A stretch of 64,000 nt of DNA from Rebecca billardiae RCC1528 (taxonomy: Eukaryota; Haptophyta), in NCBI GenBank assembly GCA_965240325.2, contig OZ251229.1, positions 1,426,001 to 1,490,000 of the forward strand, in the 5' to 3' direction. Both the position numbers and the translations under genes were made by a program. Below the pieces are notes generated by a model that saw nothing but the letters and a program-made list of their open reading frames with translations, did no database searches and was not told the origin of the DNA. Position 1 is the stretch's first letter. Each line of letters begins with the position of its first letter. Below, piece after piece: positions 54,361 through 63,543 of the stretch.

Positions 54361-54795
54361 ATGTCGAAGCACGCGAGCGTGCTTACGCCCACGCCAAGAC
54401 ACGGCGTGGTGGGCTCTCGAGCGCGCGAGTCGAGCCCGCTCGTTGCCGCACCGATCACGTGGAAGCGATGGGACGTCCGCTCGACCATCCCACGCCCACG
54501 CTCGGCGGTAGCTGAGCCTCGCGCAGAGTGGCGCACCGCGCACAAGATGAAAGCACAAAGCGCGCTACCAGGCGGACGCTCCGTGGCAGTGAAGGGCTGG
54601 GCCCTGCAGACAAGTGCGTACGACATGAACAAGAGCACTACACGCTCGCGGTCAGAGAGGCCCACCGACGATGAACGGCGACGACTCGCTGTGCAGCAAG
54701 GTCGAATGCCTGATGGCAAAACACTTGCGGCCCTAGGGCGTACGGCCAGCTGCCGGCCAGACGACATCCCAACGAAGGTGCAGGCAGCGTGCTAA
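54361..54795 (+). CDS. Small basic hypothetical protein
   Basis: The protein is 144 residues and not recognised. It is basic and polar with two ordered-looking segments, ITWKRWDVRSTIPRPRSAVA and RSVAVKGWALQTSAYDMNKS, and an Arg-rich middle (TTRSRSERPTDDERRRLAVQ). There is no signal peptide or membrane segment. The call rests on the divergent spacing typical of this genome, the start directly after a GC-rich leader, and moderate composition. An upstream in-frame Met exists at 54232. Confidence 0.45.
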   Translation: MSKHASVLTPTPRHGVVGSRARESSPLVAAPITWKRWDVRSTIPRPRSAVAEPRAEWRTAHKMKAQSALPGGRSVAVKGWALQTSAYDMNKSTTRSRSERPTDDERRRLAVQQGRMPDGKTLAALGRTASCRPDDIPTKVQAAC

Positions 54796-55233
54796 GTGCG
54801 TTCGCATCATGCATTCATGCTAAGCGTATGGCTAGCCGTGACGTCCGACGGCACGATCGATTCTACTGATGGGATGAGCGAAACGGCTGAGAGTGAGCCC
54901 GCTACCGTCGGACCGCGTTTAATGATTAATCGCCAGTGTCAGCTAAGTTATAAGTGTAAAATAATGTAATAGCAGTATCAGTAGCTAGCCGAGTGTAAAA
55001 TAATGTGAATACTATAAATAGTGCCAAGTTACTCAATTAGGTGGTGCAGCGACCGCGGTGAGTAATCCGACTCGGTGGTGACAGTAATTCAGGCGGGCGT
55101 CGGCACCGCTCATCTCGCCGCCTGCCTCGGAGCTGCCTGGCCTGTGCGTCGTCTCTAGTATTCTAGTAGTTGGTAGTAGTAACGCGCAGTAAACAGCAGT
55201 GAATACGGTTAGTGATGGCAGGAAAACTATAGT
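54796..55233. other. Lower-GC spacer left of copy F
   Basis: No gene was seen. GTGTAAAATAATGT occurs twice (about 54953 and 54993). Confidence 0.4.
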
Positions 55234-57182
55234 ATGACCGCGTTCCGCGGTCTTTTTCTGCATAGAATCAACGCAGTTGGGGGCCCGCGGTGGCCGTGCA
55301 ATCGCGTCAGCTCTCCGCCGTGGCAGTTCGCCAGTTGAGTTGAAGTACGCGGTTCTGAGTCCGACCGTCGCCTGCCTGCGACTGCTTGCGAGATCGACTC
55401 ACTCACTCACACTTCACAGCAGCGCGAGACTCACTCACACTTCACACAATCACAGCAGCGGACCTGTCAAGACCGCACCGTCGGTCAAATCGGACGACGT
55501 CCGTCTGACAACTAGCTGCCAAATGTCCAACCGGCTGATCAGCTCGGATCCGCGACCCGCGTCCGCGATCGTGCCGAGAGAGTCGTGCCGCGGAGCTCGG
55601 AGTGCTGAAGGAGTCGGGTGTGACAGCAGGGTGGCCAGGGTGCTTAGCGCTGCGGCCCGTGCCAGCCAACGACTAGACGTACTCTGGTGGCCACTTGACC
55701 CGTTGCACGGGTGAGTGCAGAGTGACCGTACGCCAGGCTCAGCAGGCCAGTGACTGGCCGAGTGAAAATATGCGACGATGTTGTCGTTGATTGCAACTAG
55801 CGTTGATGATTGCAACTAGAGCTGGGCGATGGCGGCCGGGCGCGACGAGCCGAGCGGATTGGTGCACGGGAGATCCAATTCCCCGTGCACCAAATAGTGA
55901 CCAATCCAATCCCCTCGTCGTCAGGTGGCGCCGTTGCTGAGATCGAGCTGCAAAACCCTCAGCAGGTGGGCAAGTGAAGGAAACAGGGAGGGCTGTCGCA
56001 GCGCGCGCCGCGGTGGGAAGAGAGAAGACTTGCCTCCCATCTGCAGCTGTGGCAGCGTTCCCTCTCGCGGCGGTGGAAGGCGACGACGAGGAGGATTCTG
56101 ACGATGCAATTGTCGACAACTGCTGGGAAGCCGCTGCGGTGACACTGTGCCGCGTGCACAGCTAGCTGCTGAAAAGTGGCGGCCGGTTAAAAACGGCCCG
56201 CCATTTAAGTTAAATGCTACTGTCTTAACCAAGTGTGCACGTTAAATCATAGTAAACTGTGCTCTCTCTTCGGAGAGCGTGCGATGAAGGATGGCGCGGC
56301 AACCTGCCACCGTGAGCCTTACGCACGTTAAAACAAATAAACTGTAGGAGTAGCGCGCGCCGCGCGACTCGCCACTCGGGGTGATGGAGAGCGGGTGGCG
56401 ACAGCAGCAGCAGTCTCATGAAGACGATGAAGCTGGCGGCACGGGTGCACAAGGTGGCAGGCGAAAACGCGCCGACGAGACCGCATTTGACACACCTGAG
56501 CCGCACGCGCGTGCTCAGCCGTCAAGCGCGAGCGCTGGACTAATAACAAACGCGCATGCAACTACCGCGCGCGCCACGACGGCGCGGCACTAGCTGATGC
56601 AGGCCGTACTCCCGGCACTGCTTCTGCGATCATGCGCCACGGTCGCAGCTGACTGCGTGAGCAGCAAGCGGGAGGCGGGTCCGGAGGCACGTGCATGTAG
56701 GCGCGCTCGCAGCAGGGTTATTAATATTGGTCCCATCCGCCATCGTGCGGGCCACGTCACCTCCGATCCGGATGTGGCCCCAGTCCGGACGTCACGCGAT
56801 CCGGGATGACGACGAATATGGCGGAATATCATCACTGTTATTGTCTGGTGCTCACTCCGCCGCTGGGCGGACTGTCCGGCGCAGTATTGTTAATTGTAGA
56901 ACGAGACGAGTCTACCCGCAATTACCCACCCTCGGACACTTGGGCGTGGGTTTCGTTGATTCCTCTGTTCACTATCGCCGAGGGGACGCGGCCCTTTTTC
57001 GACGCTAATCCATCCGTAAGGCGGTCTCAAAAAATCGAAACTCGGTCTCCCCCAGCCCTGGAAAACACCGCCACGTCCCTTTTTCTTATTATATATTTGA
57101 TCAAAGATCTTTTTGAAACGTGGTTAGTGCCCGCGTCGCGGGCTCCACGCTGCGCGACGTTCCGCCCTGCACCGCGGGCCAT
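55234..57182 (-). mobile_element. Family 1 mobile element, copy F (complete)
   Basis: 1949 bp. Right end at 55234 (ATGACCGCGTTCCGCGGTC as read on +), left end at 57182. About 400 bases inside the right end match partial copy A. About 300 bases inside the left end match copy G, including AGTGAACAGAGGAATCAACG and ACGCCCAAGTGT. The interior holds a short acidic coding-like tail (+ strand, 55974-56165, AVEGDDEEDSDDAIVDNCWE) followed by A+T-rich DNA, perhaps a captured gene 3' end. It also holds a motif shared with 34189. No transposase was recognised. The flanks (ctatagt / cagtattc) lack a clear duplication. Confidence 0.8.
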
Positions 57183-57502
57183 CAGTATTCTAGTTCGACT
57201 GAATTCGATAAGACTCGGCCGTGCAGGCCCCAACGGTAGTGAATGAACGGTATGACATTCAGCAGTCACCGCGGCCCCGCGGTCTAGCTGTCGAATTATT
57301 ATTAGTAACACTGCTGACTTGCACCGTACTCAGATGATGATGTATTACCGATATGGCCATATGCGCGCGAACAGTTTTCCACTTGGCCCGGACCCGTCAT
57401 CACGCCCGCCACAGACACTTGAGACAGCCCCGTCGACTGACTCGTCGACTGCGGGCCGCGAAGGACTGAACCGTACCGTCCGTAATAACCGTATATTTAG
57501 TT

Positions 57503-59967
57503 ATGGCCCGCGGTGCAGGGCGGAGCGCGCAGCGTGGAGCCCGCACCAGCGGGCCCGAACCACGTTTCAAAAAGATCTTTGATCGTCAAAGAAAAAAGGG
57601 ACGGGGGACGATTTTCAGGGCTGGAGGAGACCGAGTTTCGAATTTTGAGACTCCCTTACAGGTGCATCCTCGTCGAAAAAGGGCGCGTCCGCCGTCTTGA
57701 ATAGTGAACAGAGGAATCAACGAAACTCCCACGCCCAAGTGTGCCAGGGTGAGTAATTACGGGTGGACTCAGTCGTTCATGTGTGACCATAGTAAATAAA
57801 TATGGGCCTCGCCGCCGCAAGAACGACTCTCGTCGCACTGGTCACGGAGCTCACAACGGCATTACACAGTCAGACACTGGACAGCAGGCCACACAGCCAC
57901 CTGCTGGCTCTGCCAAGACACTGGCAGCCCCCAGGCGCAGGCTGCCTCCTCCTAGTCAAGCTCAGCAAGACAGCCCCCCGCCCAAACGACACTGCCCACC
58001 CCACCAGGCAAATGTGCCTATCCTAACACCAACTGGCAGGCAGGCTCAGCCTGCGCAACGAAGTATGCAACCCCCTGCAAAGAGCAGCAGAAAGAGGCGC
58101 GCAAACGACACCTCCCCAGGCGTATTAGCCATCGCCACCACTCTGCTTGCGTCCTACAGCGGCCCACGCCCTGACTTGATGCCCGATATCGCACACATGT
58201 CTGACATGACACCATCTGCCTCCATAGCAGCACGAGTGAAATACAGGCGCCTCACTGCCAGGACCAGTGGCCCAGACCCCGGCCCAGCTACTGGGCTCGC
58301 TGACAGCCCCCTCCGTCCCCTCCCCCGCGCAGGGATCGGCTAGTGGCTGGCCCTCTGCCCACACTGGGGCGCCCTAGGGGGTGCCCAGTCTGCCGACTCG
58401 GCTCAAACTCGATGATCTCGAATTGCAAGGCAGTGCACTGCTGGTACCTGGGACCACCCCACAGTGTTGGGCTTGTATGCTGTCGGCAATGGCATACCCC
58501 CGCCCCCTCTGGAGGCGGGCTGTCCACAGCGGAGTGGTGTCAAGGCACTCGGTGTATCGGTCAGTGGTTTGAGGTTGGGTGAGGGTGGTGGTTGGTTGGG
58601 GGCTGGCCAGGGTAGGGCTGGAGGCTTCGGCCGCCAGTCTGATCACCCGGAGCCCGTTATAAAGGGGAATTTAAACCAACTCCAATACTGCGAGACATTG
58701 AAAAAATACCCGCAGCTATTCGTCGCCAGCCCATTTCATAGTCACTGATCGACGCACCGAGCTGGCGAGCCTCAAAACTCGCCGTCGTCGCAAGGCAGCA
58801 GGTTTGATTGAGCCCGTTGGCGGAGGTGCCAGCGCCGCGACTCTCGCCTCCAAGCAAGGGCGGGCGATGGGCAGGTGCGCGCGGCCAGTGGCGCCTGGAG
58901 CGCGCGTCTGCGGCGGGTCCCGACGGCCGTCGACATCGTGTTTGTGCCCCGCTCACTAGTCACTCCGCGCGCCCCTGCCGCCCTGTCGATGCCTGCGCGG
59001 CCGGGACCGCGCGTCAGCGCAGCCGCCGCCCTTTGTTCGGGCTCTCGCAAGCTCGGGGGCAGCGGCGCCTGACTGATGCCGGACTGATCGATCTCTGAGT
59101 CTCCGACTTCACCACACGCCCCCCTTGTCATGCCTCTCCGCCAGGGTCTCCCAGAACTCTTCTTCAGAGCAGGCGCGCCAACCCGAATCCATCGATCTGT
59201 TCCGTGCCGGCACTCTCGGCCCGCGCCGGCAAGTCTGTCTGCAGCGCTGGACGGGCGGACCTAGGAGGACGAGCTGCGGCGCGGACGACGGTGGTGCGCG
59301 ACGTCCCCAGAGCTGGCCGTGCCTCTGCGACGCGTGCCGAGCCTGACCGAGGTGTGTCACCCCGTGACCCCGTGCAGTGCAACCGCGGCGTGCGGAGTGA
59401 ATAACAATCACCGGTGCCCTCGCACCTCGGCACACACAATGCTCCCTCTGGCTGTCTGCTCCGCGTGGCCTGGCGTGCACGTAGATAGAGTTGCGCTCAT
59501 GCGTCGATCACGCCTCGCGCCCGCCTGTCGGCCGTCGCGCAGGCGCTGGTCGAACCCTACTCGGACCAGTGCAAATCATCCGTACTCCGCTGGCGCTGCC
59601 CGGCGGCGCGCGGTGACGACCGAGACAGCGCGGTCAGCAGCAGCGGCCCGAACGAATCCGCGGCCCCGCACCGTGTTCCCTGGCTGTCAGCTCCACGTGG
59701 CCTGGCGTGCACGTGGAGTCGCGCTCATGCGTCGATCACGCCTCGTCGCATCCGCCTGTACACAATCCGCCATCCGGGCGCCGGCGCCGGCGGCTGCGAT
59801 GGGCCCGCGCCCGGCGCCGGCACCGGGGCGCAGCGGCGCGCCGCTGGAGTCTAGTTGTACGGGCATGCAACTGGTCTGTCAATAGACGACTGCGACGGAG
59901 GGTGCACCGCCACCGCGGGCCCCGAACTACGTTCGTTCTACGGAAAAGGACCGCGGAACGCGGTCAT
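57503..59967 (+). mobile_element. Family 1 mobile element, copy G (complete)
   Basis: 2465 bp, head to head with copy F: the two ATGGCCCGCGGTGCAGGG ends face each other across 320 bases. The right end at 59967 is followed at once by a TA/GATA microsatellite. The last about 200 bases (GACTCCAGCGGCGCG, GGGCCCATCGCAGCCGCCGG as reversed) match copies D and E. The left end matches F. Thus G combines the left region of one subfamily with the right region of another. The interior 57783-58660 is poor in CpG compared with the rest of the window and carries an open frame of 186 codons. Confidence 0.8.
57783..58343 (+). CDS. Unrecognised open frame in copy G, possible cargo
   Basis: 186 codons. The product is basic and Pro/Gln/Arg-rich, with PPPSQAQQDSPPPKRHCPPH and a nuclear-signal-like SSRKRRAND. 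A more ordered stretch follows, VLAIATTLLASYSGPRPDLM to ASIAARVKYRRLTARTSG. Its codons and CpG content differ from host genes in the window, which favours a foreign or element-derived origin over chance. No family was recognised. Downstream, a TATAAAGG box at about 58660 could start another transcript. Confidence 0.35.
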   Translation: MTIVNKYGPRRRKNDSRRTGHGAHNGITQSDTGQQATQPPAGSAKTLAAPRRRLPPPSQAQQDSPPPKRHCPPHQANVPILTPTGRQAQPAQRSMQPPAKSSRKRRANDTSPGVLAIATTLLASYSGPRPDLMPDIAHMSDMTPSASIAARVKYRRLTARTSGPDPGPATGLADSPLRPLPRAGIG

Positions 59968-60005
59968 ATATATATATCTATATAGATATATAGATATATA
60001 GATAT

Positions 60006-60092
<87 letters not shown>

Positions 60093-60123
60093 TATATAGA
60101 TATCTATAGATATCTATATAGAT

Positions 60124-60157
<34 letters not shown>

Positions 60158-60165
60158 GATATAGA
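59964..60165. repeat. (TA)n / (GATA)n microsatellite
   Basis: About 200 bases of TATA and GATA repeats. It begins exactly at the right terminus of copy G, so the element either inserted into or seeded the array. Confidence 0.95.
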
Positions 60166-60698
60166 TATAGTCGTTATATCTAGACGAAAATATGGACGAG
60201 CCGCTGTTAAACCTATATTGGGGGTTTGGCTGATGATCCATCTGGCCGGAACGCACACGGCGCAGCCTGCATCAAGCCTCCCGCAGTCTTCAAATCAATC
60301 GATCGACTTGAATGAATCAACGGTCCGTGCTGGCAGACCGTGCGGAGCCGGGACCGGTTCAGACTTCAGTCACCGAAGCTCAAGCAGCGCGGCCGCGCGC
60401 TGATGGTCAGCAGAGAACGAGTACCCCGGCAAGAAGTCCTCCGGAGGCGTCTCCACGATCGGAGTAGATGGACGATGGCGGCGGTGCCTGCACTGCTCTG
60501 CAGCATCGTGAGCCCCGGTGTCAGTCGGCGACCATAACCACGGCGCGTGTTTCGCGGCGCTCGAAGCTGGCCACCGCCGGGGAGACGAGCCCGTCGCGGT
60601 GCCAGTCGCGGCGGGAGCCGGCTAGTGGACATGGTGTGACGTTGCACGCCCGCGACGGTGGCCCGCGACGCGGGCTCCTCCAGCGCGCTCACGGCTCG
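60166..60698. other. Spacer 3' of the F-box/MYND gene
   Basis: No gene was seen. Moderate GC, no repeats of note. Confidence 0.35.
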
Positions 60699-61679
60699 TC
60701 AGCCCACGAGGCCGCCGCCGCTCGCCCCAGCCCCGGGACCAGGCATCTGGCCGAACGCGCCCGTCTGTGCGGGCAGGGGCGGAGCGCCCGCCGGCGCGCC
60801 TGGCGGCCCGGCAGCGACGTGCGTCTCCGCGCACAAGTCGCGGTGGGAGCTGTACCAATGTAGCTTCTGGCAGAGGAGCCCGCAGTATGGCACGAACTGC
60901 CGCCAGCACTCGTAGCAGCGAGAGCACACAGTGAACACGCTCACGTGCGCCGGCCGCACGCGTCGCCGCGGGTACCAGCGGCCGCAATGCGCGGCGCACT
61001 TGCGCATCACGTGCGCCGGCTCGGCGATGCCCCATTCGCGCACCGCGGCGAGGGCCATCTCCTCCAGCGCGCCCCACGAGACGCCCAACGTCTCGTACAG
61101 GAGGCCGCGGTCGCGCGCGGCTTCGGCCCAGTCCAGCATGGGGTGCATGACGCTGCCCGTCTGCGCGATACCGCACCGGCTCTCGAGGCCGACCTCGAGC
61201 CGCGCCGGCAGCCAGTCGGAGACGTGGCGCGCGGCTTCGGAGGCGTCCTTCACGCCGCGCACGCACAGGTTGCGCGTGATCAGCGCGAGGTTGTACGTCG
61301 CGCCAGCGTGCCCCGTGCCGGCGGCCTTCTCGAGCGTCAGCATGCCGGCCTCGTAGTCGCAGAGGTGGTACACTTCGAGGAGGCCGAGCACGAGGCAGGC
61401 GTCGCCGTTCTCGGCTCGCGCCAGCTCGCGCAGCCGCGCGATGGCGCGCTCGGGCTCGGTCAGCCGGATGCCGTGCAATTGCGCGCGCTTCCGCTGCACG
61501 GGAGAGTCGAGCAGAGCGCGCATTCGCTGGCACGTCTGCGCGACTTGGGACGTGTCCGCCACGTGCAGGAATCTGAGCGCGTTGCAGAGCAGCTCGGTTG
61601 GTAGCTCATCCAGGAGCGCCCTGGGCCGCAGCGACCCATCTTCGCGGCGCCTCCGCGGCGACCCCGCGCCCACCTCCAT
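60699..61679 (-). CDS. F-box protein with Sel1-like repeat and C-terminal MYND-type zinc finger
   Basis: The protein is 326 residues in a single exon. An F-box-like motif (LLDELPTELLCNALRFLHVA, about 20-55, then CQRMRALL) would bind SKP1 in an SCF ubiquitin ligase. The middle has Sel1/TPR-like helices (YEAGMLTLEKAAGTGHAGAT). The C-terminal part has a variant MYND finger: CSRCYECWRQFVPYCGLLCQ then HWYSSHRDLC, in which several Cys/His pairs are kept but spacing differs from the consensus. The tail is Gly/Pro/Ala-rich. This combination suggests a substrate adaptor. The start at 61679 (MEVGAGSPRRR) is chosen over 61745 because it leaves about 200 bases to the divergent neighbour. Confidence 0.78.
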   Translation of the reverse strand: MEVGAGSPRRRREDGSLRPRALLDELPTELLCNALRFLHVADTSQVAQTCQRMRALLDSPVQRKRAQLHGIRLTEPERAIARLRELARAENGDACLVLGLLEVYHLCDYEAGMLTLEKAAGTGHAGATYNLALITRNLCVRGVKDASEAARHVSDWLPARLEVGLESRCGIAQTGSVMHPMLDWAEAARDRGLLYETLGVSWGALEEMALAAVREWGIAEPAHVMRKCAAHCGRWYPRRRVRPAHVSVFTVCSRCYECWRQFVPYCGLLCQKLHWYSSHRDLCAETHVAAGPPGAPAGAPPLPAQTGAFGQMPGPGAGASGGGLVG

Positions 61680-61882
61680 GTGGCTTCTCGCGGCCGGGAC
61701 TACCGTGGGGAGAATGATGGCCGCCGAGCGGCGCAATTTTGCCAATTTCGGGCAATTATTTTACGCAAATCACCGTGGGCAGGGCCCGAACGAAAGCTCC
61801 GGCTACAGCCGAGTCCGGCCGAATGAATGGAAAGGAACCGGACACATGGGTCGGACCCGGGAGGTGCCAACGTTGGTCAACA
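61680..61882. promoter_or_regulatory. Divergent promoter, F-box/MYND and GDSL genes
   Basis: About 200 bases between start codons. The patch 61735-61768 is unusually A+T-rich (CAATTTTGCCAATTTCGGGC) for this genome and holds two CCAAT-like GCAATT/GCCAATT motifs; it could be the core of the promoter. Confidence 0.4.
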
Positions 61883-63323
61883 ATGGCGGCGCTACTGGCC
61901 GTCTCCCTGTGCGCCGCCCTCGTCGCGGTGGACGGGGCGAACGACCTGCGGCCTAACCGGCCGTTCAGGCTCGAAGCGTCGCAGGTCGCGGCCGTAATGT
62001 GCATCGGCGACTCGTGGATGACCGGGTTCAACGTCGACCCCAAGGCCGCGAGCAACATCAAGCAGCCTTTCGCGGACTACCGCGGCGGATCGTGGGGCTG
62101 CGGCGATGGCATCATCTCGGCTAGTCGGACCGTCGAGACCCTTGGAACGCTCTTGAGACGATTCAACCCAAAGCTCGAGGGCTTGTCGCGCGGCATTCAC
62201 GACTACGATCGCATCGACCCCTGCACAGCGCGCAGGTGTGCACATGCACGTGCGACCGAGCGCCGCGCGTGCGGCTTGGCCGGCGCGCCCGCTGACGGCA
62301 CAGCACTCTCTGGGTGCGCACCGGGTGCTGTGCCCCGCGCGGCTGCTGCCCGCGCAGGCACCTGTGCGGGCTCAACGCGGCGATCGACGGCGCGTCACTC
62401 ATCCACGGCCGTGGCCCCGACGGGCTCGACAGCCATCTAAACAGCTCTCTGCTCAGGCAGGCGATGGACCTGCGCCGATGGATTGACGCGGAGAGACCGC
62501 AGCTGCTGGCGCAGTGGAAGGTGCTCACACTCATGCCGTCGTGGGGCGATCAGGTGCGTGACGCGCGCCGGCATCGCAGCGCCGCGCGCAGCACTCACGC
62601 CCGCCCCTGTGCTCATCACACGCGCTCCATGGCGCGCATCGCGCATGCGGCCGCCGGCAGTGGTGGTCCTTGCGAAGCGTACCGTTCCTTCGCGGCTGCT
62701 TACGCGAGCTGTTCCATTATATGCGCAGTCACCTGCCCATGACGTACGTCAACCTGATCGCCGTGAGCGAGCACCCCTCCACCATCGATGAGATGCTCGC
62801 GAGGGACCCGTGGTGCCAGCTGCGCGTGACGATTTGGAAGGCGCAAGCGTTCCTGCTGCAGCAGACCGCCTTCAACACGAACGCGGGCGCGGACGCGTAC
62901 GCGCTGCGCATCAACGACGAGCTGCGCGAGGTTGCGAAGCTGTTCGACGACGGCAAGCGCTTCATCGTGCGCTTCCGCCCGGTGATGCTCGGCTTCACCT
63001 TCCAGCGCCGGCTGATGGAGCGGTCGACCTGCTTCCACCCGAACGCCCTGCTCGTCGAGAGCCTCGCATTCGGCGTTCTGCAGAACATGCTCACGAGGAG
63101 CCCGGCGAAGCAGCTCCGACGACTGCCTACCTTCGACGTCGGGCCAGAGGCGCGGCCTGTTGACAGTGCCAGCGTGTTGACGCAGAGGTGGAGATTGTAC
63201 GACGCATTCAGGCAAGCCGTGCTCAGCATCGGCACCGTCAACGACAACGACACCGTCAACGGCACCGCCGGTATGAGTCCCAGCGTCGTTGGCAACAGTG
63301 CCGTCGGTGGCATACTTTACTGA
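61883..63323 (+). CDS. Secreted GDSL / phospholipase B-like protein (degenerate active site)
   Basis: Three exons (61883-62235, 62358-62553, 62661-63323) give 403 residues; introns of 122 and 107 bp end GCGCAG and CGGCAG. It has a signal peptide (MAALLAVSLCAALVAVDGA), so it enters the secretory route. Block I with the nucleophile Ser is present (VMCIGDSWMTGFNVD). FADYRGGSWGCGDG and LLRRFNPKLEGLSRG match the phospholipase B1 pattern (YRGLSWSIGG, FNPSLKGFS). After splicing, LMPSWGDQ|WWSL stands where the family has a GxND block, and the final block reads STCFHPNALLVESLAFGVLQ, where the family has DCFHP. Thus the GxND Asn and the catalytic Asp are replaced, while Ser and His remain. It may be inactive or use other residues. 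It is a clear relative of PLB1-type lipases. Confidence 0.75.
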
Positions 63324-63543
63324 CGACACCTCGGGTACCGCTGCGGAAGCCTGTAAGTCGCGCGGAAACTCCGCCCGCCGGCGCCGGCCGATTCGTCGGA
63401 TCGACGCGCCGAACATGAGATGATGAAATCGATGCTGTCCTCATCATCAAATAAAATAAAATGGTGGGTCGTCATTATTAACCCCTCCGACGACGAGCGC
63501 GTGCGCGCGACGGTGCGCGAGGCCTGTCGGAGAGCAGGGCAGG
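63324..63543. other. Short spacer
   Basis: 3' flank of the GDSL gene and 5' flank of the next gene; an A+T-rich patch (AATAAAATAAAATGG) lies at about 63448. No separate gene. Confidence 0.3.

Noticed and set aside
57503-57700. A conserved protein starting at the ATG of the family 1 left end (MARGAGRSAQRG...)
   Set aside because: The frame is not kept between copies (F and B shift or stop) and the DNA is conserved as an inverted repeat and A/T-tract structure, so the similarity is explained by the element end, not by a protein.
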